Shown piece after piece: positions 22,849 to 34,961 of a DNA stretch of 64,000 bases (the first letter of the stretch is position 1; every line of letters begins with the position of its first letter). This DNA comes from Ilex aquifolium (lineage: Eukaryota; Streptophyta; Magnoliopsida; Aquifoliales; Aquifoliaceae), in the NCBI GenBank assembly GCA_951799425.1, contig OX637398.1:21462270-21526269 (forward strand). Reading direction: 5' to 3'. Under the pieces are notes generated by a model, which did not search any database, had not been told where the DNA came from, and worked only from the letters and a program-made list of their open reading frames with translations. The translations under genes and the position numbers were made by a program.

Positions 22849-23340
22849 GGGTGTGTTTGTTAACCTAAATTCAGCGCTTAAAATGAATGTATTCGGCTCT
22901 TATTAATTAAGCTCGTTTGATAACCAAAATTTAAACTCCCTTAATATTTTAAGTGCTCCTTAAAAATATGCTACAATATTAAGTAAGAGATCCCTTACTT
23001 AATTCTGAAAGCTGAAAACGCTCAGCAAAACCATCTTTAATAATATTTATAATATGACAATTATACCCCGAAATATTTTACAATCTTCTTCTTCTTCTTC
23101 TTTTGTTTTTTGTCGTTTTCCTTCCCTTGTCTTCTGCAACAAAACTATATATAATATATAATTACACACACAATTACACACACACGCACGAACTGCACAC
23201 ACACACATGCACTGCACACACACACACACACACAAAGATATTAGTTATTGTTCTTTTTTTTATTAGATGTTACTTTCACTTATTGTGTTATTCAGATGTT
23301 ATTTAATACACTAAGTTGATAACTGATAAATTTATTTTGA
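22849..23340. mobile_element. Tourist-like MITE, one end recognised
   Basis: TAA (22846-22848) is followed by GGGTGTGTTTGTTAAC. The next 200 bp match the right half of the complete element at 59727-60494 in reverse complement, including ATTAATTAAG, AGAGATCCCTTACTTAATTC and CCGAAATATTT, then a CT- and CA-rich middle. The far end is degraded or replaced, so the right limit is a guess. Confidence 0.6.
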
Positions 23341-23356
23341 ATTTAATTGACGAGTC

Positions 23357-23617
23357 ATGTTAAGAATTGTCAATTCTACAAACATAGTCCCAGAAATGTT
23401 TTTCATTGTCCTATCTTTGAAAGGCATATCACTTTATTTTGCCCAAACGGCATCCAAGCTAGAGGGAGGAGAATCCAAATTCTCAAGATTTTTGAATGAA
23501 TCTGCTTGCATAGTGATGCCATATAGGCCACTCTTAGTGGCAACCCACTTTATAGAGTGGCAGCACTTGAGAAAACACCGCAATTGGAGAAAAAAAAGAG
23601 GAGATGCTGCTTCGTGA
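23357..23617 (+). CDS. Unrecognised 86-residue frame, possible gene fragment
   Basis: I do not recognise this frame. It contains a coding-looking stretch (SKFSRFLNESACIVMPYRP, then LVATHFIEWQHLRKHRNWRKK) with mixed composition, a hydrophobic middle and a basic end, unlike the low-complexity frames around it. It could be the last exon of a dead or distant gene. Its final codons (GDAAS and stop) lie inside the first unit of the 256-bp tandem array, so those codons are copied twice more downstream without the rest of the frame. No promoter or upstream exon was identified. Confidence 0.25.
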   Translation: MLRIVNSTNIVPEMFFIVLSLKGISLYFAQTASKLEGGESKFSRFLNESACIVMPYRPLLVATHFIEWQHLRKHRNWRKKRGDAAS

Positions 23618-24352
23618 TGTGTCTTTTCCTCTATTCATACACATAAACAGAGTGTGATATGACTATAATATCGAAAAAAAAAAATTTAACATCATATTAA
23701 AAAGTAATTTATAGTCTTAAATTCTCGATTAATTTATTTGTAATCACTAATTATGAAAATAAAATAATAAAATAAGACAATTTTACACGTGTCATAATCT
23801 CATTGGTTGAAAAAATAATTATAATATCAAAAAATATTTTTTTAGAAAAAAAAAAGGAGATGCTGCTTCGTGATGTGTCTTTTCCTCTATTCATACACAT
23901 AAACAGAGTGTGATATGACTATAATATCGAGAAAAAAAAATTTAACATCATATTAAAAAGTAATTTATAGTCTTAAATTCTCGATTAATTTATTTGTAAT
24001 CACTAATTATGAAAATAAAATAATAAAATAAGACAATTTTACACGTGTCATAATCTCATTGGTTGAAAAAATAATTATAATATCAAAAAATATTTTTTTA
24101 GAAAAAAAAAAGGAGATGCTGCTTCGTGATGTGTCTTTTCCTCTATTCATACACATAAACAGAGTGTGATATGACTATAATATCGAGAAAAAAAAATTTA
24201 ACATCATATTAAAAAGTAATTTATAGTCTTAAATTCTCGATTAATTTATTTGTAATCACTAATTATGAAAATAAAATAATAAAATAAGACAATTTTACAC
24301 GTGTCATAATCTCATTGGTTGAAAAAATAATTATAATATCAAAAAATATTTT
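23597..24352. repeat. Tandem array, three copies of a 256-bp unit
   Basis: GATGCTGCTTCGTGATGTG begins at 23603, 23859 and 24115, exactly 256 bp apart each time. The copies are almost identical: the second and third share GAGAAAAAAAAA where the first has GAAAAAAAAAAA. Each unit ends in an A-run that joins the next copy, so unequal exchange at the A-runs is a likely route. This is the youngest-looking duplication in the window. Confidence 0.95.
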
Positions 24353-26079
24353 TTCGGTATCATAATTGAACCCCACAAAAAGAATATGAAAAGGAAAATC
24401 ACTACGGAACCAACCAACCAACCATGAGAGGGTTCCACCACGAATATTTATGATTATTTGTAACTTTACACATATCATCATCACCACCATGACCTAATTA
24501 AATAATTATGCTTAATCTTATCCTATCAATCTTTTATATTCTATAAGTTTTGGATCAACCTTACACACTGTATTATTGAGTTGATTGGACATCTCTCATA
24601 ATGTACACATAGAGTTTGTCCAACATGCCACATTATATATATTGTCTCTATATATCTATATGCGTGTGTGCGTGCATGCATGCGTGAGAACTTGCGTATG
24701 CATCAAAAACATTGTGTTTTTGTAAAAGCACTTTTATAAAAGTAAAAATATTTTGTATATTGCACCTTAGATTCTATTCAGATCTATTCTACTACTAAAT
24801 TTTCTTAATTCTAGATCATTTAGCATAAATTCAAGTTGAGGCTTACCGTGTTCATTCATATACTTGTGTGTGCGTGAGTGCGCACGTACGCGCATGTGTG
24901 TGTGTTAGAGAGAGAGAGAGAGAGATGTGGATTCATTCCAAAGTGAAACGCCAACACAACTTGCACAAAAATGCTCATCACTTTGTTTACCAAATTGCAT
25001 TAAAAAGATATGTAGGCCATTCTAGAGCAACATCAAAGTCAGACATATAAAGGAAAAATGGGAGAAACATTTACCATTTGAATCTTTAGACAGTGATGAA
25101 TCTAGCGGACTGACCACGTGTAGAAAGGTACGTTTTGTTGAACTTGGCAAGGGCACATTTGTAGTCCTTTTGGCTAAACTACTTCTATATATGGATACTG
25201 TGCTTCAAAAACATTCCTACTTTTGGTCATACATAACTTTTATTTTCTTTTTCTTTTTCTTTTCTTTTCTTTTCTTTTTTGGGGTGGACAGCATCAAGAT
25301 TGAAAACGAAGAAATCAGACCAAGAAAATTTCTTATGCTAAAATGGGGTGGACAGCATCAAGATTGAAAACAAAGAAATCAGATAAAGAAAATTTCTTAT
25401 GCTAAAATATTAGTATGTTTGTTATTCATTTTATAAATTTAGAATCCTGAGTTCGAGTATCATATTGAGATTGTTCAAAAGAATTTAACTCGATAATTGT
25501 TTGGTACATGTGGGACAGGAGCTAGCACTTCACATGTCAATAATTTAGTTAAAAAATACCAAAAAAAAAAAGTAAAGTTTTTAATGTCTATATGTTATCC
25601 ACTTCACACTCTGCATACCGAAAAAAGATATCCCCACTCAGTTTTCTATTAAATTAATAGATTTCCTTGTCAAACCTCACATTGTAAAGGTAATTCCATT
25701 TAAAAAAAAGGTAAAATTAGGTATAAAGAATATGATTAGATTGGATTTGTGATTGTATAACCTTCAATGTTATTTTATGTACCTTGCCTCTTAATCCCAT
25801 AATAATGAAGAAAAAAAATGTTGGTCTGCCAACTAGATAGGTTGAGGTTATCCATGTCCCTACAGGATTCGAAGGGTCATTGAATGGAAACTATATGGTT
25901 AGGAGTACAGACAGAAAATAATGGCTTTTGGAGTAGAGAGTACAGACTACAGAGTACTTGCCAAAAAGGGGAATATCTCAAAAGAGTGGGGGTGGCATGG
26001 TGCTCTATGCAGTTTGTGACATTTGAGTACCAACTTAAAATAGCTCAAAGTTATAAAAACTCTGATTCTCTAAATTAGT
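24353..26079. other. Intergenic DNA with microsatellites and a short duplication
   Basis: No gene seen. It contains (GT/GC)-rich stretches at 24660-24690 and 24865-24905, (GA)n at 24908-24927, a (TTTTC)n run at 25237-25276, and a 64-bp tandem duplication at 25281-25408 starting GGGGTGGACAGCATCAAG. Confidence 0.7.
25281..25408. repeat. 64-bp tandem duplication
   Basis: The segment starting GGGGTGGACAGCATCAAG occurs at 25281 and 25345, with a few single-base differences and the shared end TTTCTTATGCTAAAAT. Confidence 0.9.
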
Positions 26080-26513
26080 ACTATTGGAGGCTTGAACTCT
26101 TGATCTCAAGAAGACAAAATTTTTATAAGGTAAGAGCAACTCCAAAGGGAGTTTCCATTTTGGGGTGTCAAATTACTCATTTGCAATCTTGAACAGTGTT
26201 TTGGCACCCCTGAATTATAGATCTGCTACAATGGCAAGAGCCAAAATGGGGTGTCATTTTCATATTTTTACTCATCAATCTATATGAATCGTTAGATTTA
26301 TATTCATCTAACGGATCTATATTCATCAACCTATTTGCAACCTTTCCATTTCTCTTTCCAGAGTTGCCAAAATGCCACCCCAAGACCCTTGATGCCATTT
26401 TCTAACCCCATATGCCACCTCCTTTAGAGTGAAATTTTTTGAATTTGGGGTGGCATATGGGGTATGCCACCCCTTTGGAATTACTCTAAGGAGTATCATT
26501 GGACCAAAAACTC
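26080..26513 (-). mobile_element. tRNA-derived SINE split by a MITE
   Basis: On the minus strand, GAGTTTTTGGTCCAATGATACTCC (26513-26490) is followed by an insertion and then by CCTTATAAAAATTTTGTCTTC...GATCAAGAGTTCAAGCC (26130-26088). With the insertion and one TTA ignored, it aligns without gaps to the intact SINE at 18105-18210. Confidence 0.8.
26134..26486. mobile_element. Tourist-like (PIF/Harbinger) MITE, 353 bp
   Basis: TAA duplications lie at 26131-26133 and 26487-26489. The termini are GAGCAACTCCAAAGGGAG and, in complement, GAGTAATTCCAAAGGGGTG. It sits inside a SINE, so the boundaries are confirmed by the uninterrupted SINE copy. The interior carries repeated GGGGTGGCAT/ATGCCACCCC words. 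Confidence 0.88.
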
Positions 26514-27392
26514 ATTTGTTGTCATTGATTTAATATGGATCTTAATATTATTATGACTCACTACCTATTCAATGACTGTGATTCATCAAATTAAGTTTTT
26601 AAAATTAATTTTTTAAATCTATTTAACATTTTCCATTGATAATAAGTGTAGAGGCTCACAAGACTCAAATGTTATGGAGAGAAGCAGAATAAAATAAGTT
26701 GCATTTATACATGAACAGAGGGAGAAAAATTAGTACGAAATAAAGAGTCATGTTCAATAGATTCCTATAGACCAGCCACAATACAAGTATACTCAAAACC
26801 AAAGTTAAAGAGGATCACAAAAACTCGTATATCCAAGATCAATACTGATAATGTAAAATAAAGGTACGAGGTTAGCGGGGTAGTGGAAGGTTCTAGAAGT
26901 GAACTAGAGTGGGGAAGGAAATGCGTGAGTGTGTGTGGGCTGGTTGTCTGAGTGTGAAGAGCTGAAGAGCTCCTCTCGTTTGCAGGAAAAATGAGTGCAG
27001 TGGCGATAATCAAAACACAGATTGTAGTACTTCACCGGGCTGAAGAGCTTTACTAGTCTACTTTAATGGAGTTTCTTACTCTCTAAATTATGTATTGATT
27101 GGATAAGTAGGTGGTTCCAATAAGATTTCCAGATGCCCCTAATGTAGGGTGTATCCTCCTATTTATACAAGAACTAACTTTTGTCCTTATTCCAGATTGT
27201 GTGGTTCCCTCAATCAGTTAGAATAATGAAGGGAATATTTTGCCATTAACAAATCTCTGACATCATTCCACGTGTCCCTCTAGAAGTGGTGAGGTATCCT
27301 CTTGAAGCACCGATCTTTCAGAAGTCATCTACGGAGGTGATTGGTCGATGCTTGTCGGCTCAGGGGGTTTTTTCCATTGAGAAGGTTATAGG

Positions 27393-27467
27393 TAGGGGTG
27401 TTCACTCTACCCTACGGGTAGAAAATATGGTATTCTGTCTTTCTACCCGATACTTTGAACACCTCTA
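27393..27467. mobile_element. 75-bp hAT-type MITE with perfect 8-bp TSD
   Basis: GTTATAGG lies at 27385-27392 and 27468-27475. The termini TAGGGGTGTTCA and, in complement, TAGAGGTGTTCA are inverted repeats, and a second inner pair (TACCCTACGGGTA and TCTACCCGATA) makes the whole element a hairpin. It has nothing but its ends. Confidence 0.85.
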
Positions 27468-27944
27468 GTTATAGGAAATGAGAGGAGGTCAGCTCGAGTG
27501 GTCTACATGACCGAACTACAGTAGAAGATGCTAAGCTTCGATTACTCCAAGAAGGGAATCTAGTTGTTCATTTACTGTCTCAGATCCGAATTCCATGGTT
27601 AGACTGTTCGAGATCGAATTATGATCAACAAAGAATGATCTACTGATCATGATATTATCACATACTATTCAAAATAGGAAGACATTATCTTCTGAAGCAT
27701 ACATATGAGAGGGGCCATGAAAGTAAGAGTTTCATGCAAAGCAAGATGTTATGTTCTTGAGAATAAAGTATACTCCAAATTATACCTCCATTATCCTACT
27801 CTCCTTCCCTATGGCAACATTTCTTGATTTAAATTCCTTTTCTTTCGAGTGGAAGTAGTTGTCGTACTTTTGACTTTTAAGATTGGGAAAAATGTTACGA
27901 CAACTGATAGTGATTTCTAGTACTGTGGTTTTATGCCATCTTTA

Positions 27945-28300
27945 GAGCATCTCTAATCACACTCAACAAAATAGTTATTCAAAATATATTTAAATATTCA
28001 ATTCACTACTTTAGCTAGCAACTTTTTAAAATTCACTCCAACTACACTCTCTATTTTAGCTAACTACTACACCCAACTTTCACTAACTTCCAATAATTTA
28101 AAAAAAATAAAACATATATATAGAGAGAGATAGAGAGAAAAAAAGGTAGAGAGAGAATTTAGAGAGTTCAAATGGCTCACCACATTTGGTGAGCCATTTG
28201 AGTTAACTAAGAAATAGAGAGTGGGTTGGAGAGAATTTTTTGTGTTTGACTAGCTAAAGTAGCCAAAAGAGAAGAAATAGAGAGTGAGTTGGAGATGCTC
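27945..28300. mobile_element. Tourist-like MITE, 356 bp
   Basis: TTA duplications lie at 27942-27944 and 28301-28303. The termini are GAGCATCTCTAATCACACTC and, in complement, GAGCATCTCCAACTCACTC. The ends belong to the same broad class as those of the 26134 element. A perfect 15-bp inverted repeat with a 4-base loop lies at 28168-28201. Confidence 0.85.
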
Positions 28301-28401
28301 TTACCTCTTCTATACAAGTACTTCGGCTTGTGGATCAAGCTGCACATGTTGAATTCCACGTAAGTTATTTTCTTACCATATATATGGTCAAATTCCACAT
28401 C

Positions 28402-29230
28402 CAGGGTCGGAGCCAAGAAATTATTATAGCATGGGTACACTAATAAATTTTAATTTTTGGTTAATTAATTATATTGAAATTATATTAAAAATTTATTAAA
28501 CATTAAAGGTTAAAAATTGATATACATAGTGTGTACAAACAAAAATAAGGTTAATTATTATCATTTATAATTAACTCTGATGATTTTTTATCATTTGAAA
28601 ACGTTATAAATCAATGTCATTAACACATAATTTTTGTTATATTCAAAATTATGGCAACAATTTTCTATTTATGATACTGTAGTTTATTACATAAACTCAT
28701 TTCCATAAAATAACAAAATAATCTTATAATTTTTTTTAAAAATTAAATGACCATAATATGTCCAAAACTTAATCAAACGTGTTCGAAACGTGTCCAAAAG
28801 TTAAGAATAATGTTAGTTGCATCTAATTCGGGATTTAATTGGTGGGAAACAAATAGTTTTTGGCCATTGGATGGATATTGAACTTTATTAAATATTAAGA
28901 CTCACTATTAGACTTAATGTCACAATGTATTAGGCTATTAGGTCCAAAGAAATATAATATATTTTCTTAACCAAATTTTTGGGGGAGAAAAAAACTTCAA
29001 GTGAAAATGGTCATGTCTCTTTGGTAAGTCAAATATGGAAATTGCAATTTTTTTTTTCTCAAGAAAAAAAGAAAAGAAAAGAAGTTTATTTTTTATCCCC
29101 CCATTTCACAATGGAAAGGTAATAGTTAGCCTCTTTGAGGTTACTGATCAAAGCCACTCCCACTCCACTTTTCATGGTGATAAAAACTTACTCAATGTAT
29201 TACAACCACCATAACCTAATAAAAAGTGGA
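28402..29230. other. AT-rich DNA with one hAT-type end
   Basis: CAGGGTCGGAGCCAAGAAATT at 28402 matches the left terminus of the GGCGGAGCC hAT-type family, but the opposite end was not found, so the element is truncated or rearranged. Nothing else was recognised here. Confidence 0.45.
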
Positions 29231-29237
29231 AGACTAA

Positions 29238-29750
29238 TGCTCTGTTTGGTAGAAATGATAAAAAATAAGAGGGATAAAAAGTAGAAGTGATACACTTTCA
29301 ATTTGCTAAGGAAGGAAAGTAGAAATAATATATTTTCCTTCTTTTGTGTTTGGTTCAATAGATGGATGGAAAATAAAAATAATTAATTTTTTTTTTTGTG
29401 CTTGGTAAGATAGAAAAAAAAATTTATATTTATATTTATTTTTAATTTTTTTAAAAAAAATATAAATTCATATTTTATCATTGTATTTATATATGAAATT
29501 AATACATACATAATATATGTATATATCAAAGAATATATAGACAAATAAGATATATTTCAATACAAATAATTAACTTTTCATCAACTTTCCTTCCAATTTT
29601 GGAGGGATTGATTTTGGTGAGTTTGAAGGAAAACTCATAATCCATTCACTTTTTCATCCATTTTATTTTCATTTCTTACCAACACATGAGGTTTTATTTA
29701 TTCCTTCTAACTTTCTATCCTTCCATTTTTCTACCGTGCCAAACGGAACA
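29238..29750. mobile_element. Tourist-like MITE, 513 bp
   Basis: TAA duplications lie at 29235-29237 and 29751-29753. The termini are TGCTCTGTTTGGTAGAAATG and, in complement, TGTTCCGTTTGGCACGGTAG. The interior is AT-rich and partly self-complementary. No coding sequence. Confidence 0.82.
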
Positions 29751-30728
29751 TAAAGTATTACAATTTGATATTATACCAAAAATTGAGAAAATTATATTTA
29801 ATCGAATCAAAGTTTTGAATTGATGGGATTTAAAGAAATTAAGATTGATCTTAATCAACCTTAAGGAGTAGTAAGTTGACATTCTGAATCATAATTTGAT
29901 TAAATTATTATATGACTCGTAATATTATATTAAAAAAAAAAACAAATTTTGTATCTATATAATAAAGAAGTTAAGAGTTTGAATCTTATCTCAATATATT
30001 TTTTTCACTCATTTCTATTACATCACTCATTTCTATTATAAGTTGAATTATTTAAATTTTTTTATTAATTTGTGGCTCAATCTAATTTTTATTTTCAAAC
30101 ATTATTCATATGTGATAGTGTACACAAATTGATATTTTTTTGAGGTCATATATTTTTTTTTAAAATTTTTTTTTTTTAAATAATAGAGAGAAATTAATTT
30201 TAAATTATGTAATTAAAATAATTATTATTTAATATAATAATATCGCTCATATATGTTGTATTATGATTTTTTTTTTTTTTTGATCAAATTGTATTATGAT
30301 TTCAAACATGACTAGTACAAAAACAAAGGGGACATAATTAAACATTCAAAATATTTTTACACATGTGACAATGACAGAAAAAACTACTGCGGTTGCCAAA
30401 CCGGCCTAGCAAAAGATTTACATTCTTTTTATATTATGATCACATCAACCTTCTTTCTTCATTATTATATTTGATTTTTGTTTTATTTTTATTTGGGTGT
30501 TTCAAATAAGATATTATTCTGACTCCACAAGCAATAAGCCGCTTAAGCCCACGCCTCAACCAACGGTTCATTTCAGGCACTTCGCTTCCCGCGAAATAGA
30601 CAACATACCATTTACAACTCCTCCCACGCCCCCTCTTCGGCGCGTAAACTCCACACTCCTGCCTAAAACCAACTCATAAAATTAATATGAAATTATAGGT
30701 AGAACTTATAAAATTAAGATACTTAAGA

Positions 30729-31074
30729 GCAAAGGTGTCAATTTTTGCTGTTAACACGAACCCGACACGAAATCGAAAATAACACGATTAGTTGACACGA
30801 GTAATAAATGGGTCAAATTAAGGTTCAACACAAATAACACGATTAATGGGTACTGTAGATAGAAAATAATTATTTAACGAGTATTGTAGATATAAAATAA
30901 GAATTTTATAATTTTTTAAATAATATTATATTAGTTGTTGTCAAATTAAATATTTTTTATTAACACGAATATTGACACGAACCCGACACGTACCGAAAGT
31001 GATACGACACGAACATAACAAGATCAAAAATAACACGACACAAAAATAATACGACACGATACGATTGACACCCT
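30729..31074. mobile_element. hAT-type MITE, about 345 bp, upstream of the TGA gene
   Basis: ACTTAAGAG is found on both sides (from 30721 and from 31075). The ends are AAAGGTGTCAATTTTTG and, in complement, AGGGTGTCAATCGTATCG. The interior is rich in ACACGA/GACACGAACCCGACACG words. The left end has 3-4 extra bases before the TIR. It lies a few hundred bases upstream of the presumed TGA transcription start. Confidence 0.7.
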
Positions 31075-31439
31075 ACTTAAGAGTTGATCATATTAAGCGA
31101 AATGAATCATTAAACACCACAACTAGCGAGTGTGGGTTGACAAGTGGAAGAGAAGGGTGGAGTGCGCAGGTTTAGCTGTGAAGTGAGAGTGACCTGGTGC
31201 GCATATTCAAAGTAAAAAATTTTTTTTAGTGTGTTTGTGTTATTCGCCTGTTGGCTAGTGGAAATGTGTCGAGCCAAGCTTTGGTCTTTTGTGACGAAGA
31301 GAAAATGGAAGTTTTGGTGTTCAACTGTAGTTCATGATAACACACACGCACCGAAATATTATATTATATATGTATGTGTATGTATGTGACTGTGTATCTA
31401 TACATGTTTATAATATTCCAATTTCATATATATAGTTTT

Positions 31440-31514
31440 TTCGTTTCTGAATCATGTTGCGTTCGCTTTCGATTCTTCTCTGCAACCAGCCAACGGTTAT
31501 GAAGGTCTACACAG
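31440..31514 (+). other. Presumed 5'UTR exon of the TGA gene
   Basis: A CT-rich leader-like segment ends at CTACACAG|GTTAGG (donor at 31515). The next exon begins 34962 after CTCAG, 10 bp before the ATG, so a 3.4 kb 5'UTR intron is implied. There is no direct transcript evidence, and the start site is not fixed. Confidence 0.35.
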
Positions 31515-31623
31515 GTTAGGGTTTCCATTTGGTGTTTAGAGAGCTGGAAATTGAGCAGGAAAGTTCCTTCAAGTGGCTTTCAAGGTTCGACTGCTAGTTT
31601 CTTTCATTCTTCAGATATATTTT

Positions 31624-31669
<46 letters not shown>

Positions 31670-34419
31670 TGTTTACGTATATGTGTATGCTGATGTATCC
31701 TCTGTTTCACTGTTTGGTTGCCAAGAAATCTTATAGAAAAGAAAAGGGAAGGAAAAGAGGACAAATTAAGAAACCTTAGCTAATGATGACTTCTTCATGT
31801 GGGAAAACTAGTTGATTGCTATGCTAATTCCTAGTTTTGTTATTTTTAATAACAACACTAAAGCAAGCCTGATTTCCAGATAAACTTATTATTTCCTTTG
31901 CTTTCTGCACAACCAAACTGGGTTTTTTTTTGTAGTTTTTTCTTCTTATTTGTTTGCTGTAACAGAATTAAACGGAGTTGTTATTGCTGGTTTGGAGAAA
32001 AAATATTGTTGAGTTTCTGAGATATCAAGTTCAATTGAAGAAGATAGTATCGGTTAATTTATGAAGAGTTTAGGCAAAATCCAGTGTTTTGGTAGGCAAG
32101 CTATGAGTATGTGGAAATTTGTAATACTTGAGCCCACAACAACATGGTGAAAAGCCATGCGTTCGGATGGTTTACCTATGACTGCTTCCCTATGCTTTGC
32201 CAATTTTCCTATTAGGCACTTAATTGGATTTTTTTTATATGCTTTCCTGGTGGGGATGTTTCACATGCTCAAATTGAATTTGTTTGACCTTCTCGAGATA
32301 ATTCCACTGTGATGAAAAATATATGGAATTATGTGCTGCCCATTTGCAGAATTGTTTGTTTAAGAGTACTATGGTGTATGAGGTTTTGGAAAGTTTCCTT
32401 GTAATTTGAAGTTGTGTTGGAAAGAGGATGAAGAATTGTTGTCTTTTTATTTATTCTGGCTCTTGAAGTAAGAATTTGATTTGGATGGAAAAATGAATTT
32501 TATGCCTACACTCTGCACTGGAGCCATAACTTGTTTGATGGATGGTTTTGGAGATTTTTATAGGCTATTGAGAAAAGCTTTTATCATTGGTCTTTTTTGG
32601 GGGTGTTCCTCCTATGCATTTGCAATTCTCTCTTCTTTTTTTCGGGTGTGGAAACTAAGAGGAAAAATATTTTATCAAGATAGGAGACAAAATGTACTTG
32701 ATTGAGTGCATTCATGATGGCCTCCACATTCCATCATACTCAAGAGTGAAATATTCTGTTTACATTAAGTCTCATCCTTGCTGAAGGCCATAAGGGCACT
32801 AAAAATGGGAAGGTCCTCTCTTGGCACATTTCTAAAGACAGTAGCCTTAAAATTAAAGTTGATGCTTCATAATGGAGTTACCAGATGTTTTTTATTTTTA
32901 CTTTTTTCTCTTAATGTTTATGGAATAGAAAACAAATAGACAAAGAGAACTTTTATACTATTTGATTCTATAACATTTATGCATGAGTTACAAATGAGTT
33001 TTCTAGGGAGAAGCTTGTTAAAATAATTCATTGTGGATTGTTCGAAATTTAGTGATAGGAATATCAATGACTTGAGCAATGCAAGCTACATTTCTTTAGT
33101 GATTTCCTTTCATCATCAATTTTCTTAAATGAAGATGGTGTCTGGAACTATTTGTTTTAAAAACTAAAAGTCCTGTTTGTGTGAAAATCATTATTGGTAT
33201 GAACTAACCATGTTCGGAGGTAATTTGACATTTTTTTGTTTGCATTGGTCTCATAATAATTGCCAATGAGATTTGCCTTCTATGTCCCCCAAACCTTGTC
33301 TCATGATATTCTTTGATTCCCCCCTCAGCTGCCCTGATTTGAAACAAAAAGTGAAATAAGAGTAAAACTGAAAAGAAATTATGGGTAATATTAGATAAAT
33401 ACGTATGTTATGTTCATGGAGTAAAATTTCGTTTTAATCCATAGTTTTGCTCAGTTAGGAAACAAATACGTTTTAGAAACAAAATGATAATGAAGAAAAA
33501 AATGTGAATTTTGATTCTGAAACATCTTAAGACATTCTGAAACATCCCGAAACTCATCGAAACATAAGGAATCTCGATTTTTCAATTACTAGTTCACTTC
33601 GGTTTTCACTGCAACTGAAATTTTTCGGTGGTTTAATCTGAGACGAATCAAAATTTTGATCCTTTTTTACACCGATCAATAAGCTAAAGGTTCTTAGTTC
33701 AAACTTCAAACAATACCAATAACACCTGCCTCACATTTTTTGAAGATGATATGGATTGCAAGTCCCTCTTGGTGGTGTCAAGTTAGAGAGATTCTCCAAA
33801 TAATGTAGGAAAGGCTGCCCGAGGGAAGAGATTTTCTGCCTTTAGCTCTTCATGGACAAAGTAGGCTCTCAGTTGGAATAAAGACTCTACAAGCACACAA
33901 ATATAATCAAAATAAGAACTTATGCACTTTAGAATTAAGTAGGTCTTGTAAATTATTTACTATAGAGGCTATTAGCTTTGTAACTCCCAATGCCATCGAT
34001 TTTCCAGTCTCGGAAACAAGCTTTCTTAACTGAAGTAACTGTATGCTCCTTCAGAGAATTTAGTCATTCTAGAGCAGGTGATAACTTTTCCTAAGGTGAT
34101 TAAGGAGTTATGGAAGATTTGGTTAGATGGGGACTAACAAACTATTCACTTGTGCTTCCATTTTCAGTTATAGTAAATTTTGTCTAGATTGGTAAATTAC
34201 CTATGACATTAAGATTTGTCCTTCGGTTAGTTCATTGATAAAATGCTTGAGTTGTAAGTGTGTAAATGTGGATTTGAGTCTGAAAGCATCCATTCTGTGA
34301 AGGTTTATGCAATATGTGAGATTTGTTTTCAATCTATGTGTCGAAGTATAAATACTTAAATTATATTCTCTCTAATAGTTTAAACTTTTAGAGCTGATGG
34401 TGTTTAACATGACATCAGA

Positions 34420-34480
34420 GCAGGAGGTTTTGAGTTCGAATCTCGCCGCCACCCTAATTATTGAAAAGATTTTCACATGC
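34420..34480 (+). mobile_element. SINE-like sequence in the TGA 5'UTR intron
   Basis: GAGTTCGAATCTC is a good B-box, preceded by ATCAGAGCAGGAGG. The CACCCTCTCTAATAGTTTAAACTTTT-like string occurs on both sides (about 34366 and 34541), which suggests a short repeated unit around it. The A-box is weak, so the class is uncertain. Confidence 0.45.
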
Positions 34481-34961
34481 TAGATCTAAAGTCTAGCTTG
34501 CACGTTAGGGTGCGTGTTGAAGTATAACTACTTAAGTTACACCCTCTCTAATAGTTTAAACTTTTGGAGTAAATGGTTGTTTAATACTATGGTTGGTAGC
34601 AACCTGCAAACAATTCTGCCGAGTTGGCTCAAATATTTTTGCAAACTTATGGTAAATATGAATTAAAGGGTTGGCTTTACTGATTTGAACCAAGAATATT
34701 ATGTCGACAATTCTATAAATATATTTTGCTTGTAATATTTTTGGTGAAGTCCACTGTTTTGAACTTCGGCTTTATTAATTGATAATTCTCCTCTCTACTC
34801 TTCTCCTTACCATGTTTCCCATTTAGTTTGGTCCTTTTAATCTTAATTTTGCAAGTTAAATGGGTCTTTTGTATGATTTACCATCAGCTTCCAACCCTCA
34901 GTTTTTATATCTATGATTACATAATGATACTTGTAGTTGATTGAGTTACGTCCATTCTCAG

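Noticed and set aside
23597..24352. Regular direct repeats considered as a CRISPR-like or satellite array
   Set aside because: The copies adjoin with no variable spacers, the host is a plant, and there are only three units; it is a simple tandem duplication.
31551..31779. Two frames rich in Tyr-Ile and Thr-His repeats
   Set aside because: They come from a (TA)n/(CA)n microsatellite in the presumed 5'UTR intron of the TGA gene.
32481..32705. 74-residue hydrophobic frame in the TGA 5'UTR intron
   Set aside because: No domain, no splice-site support, and it lies within the 3.4 kb intron ahead of the ATG exon.
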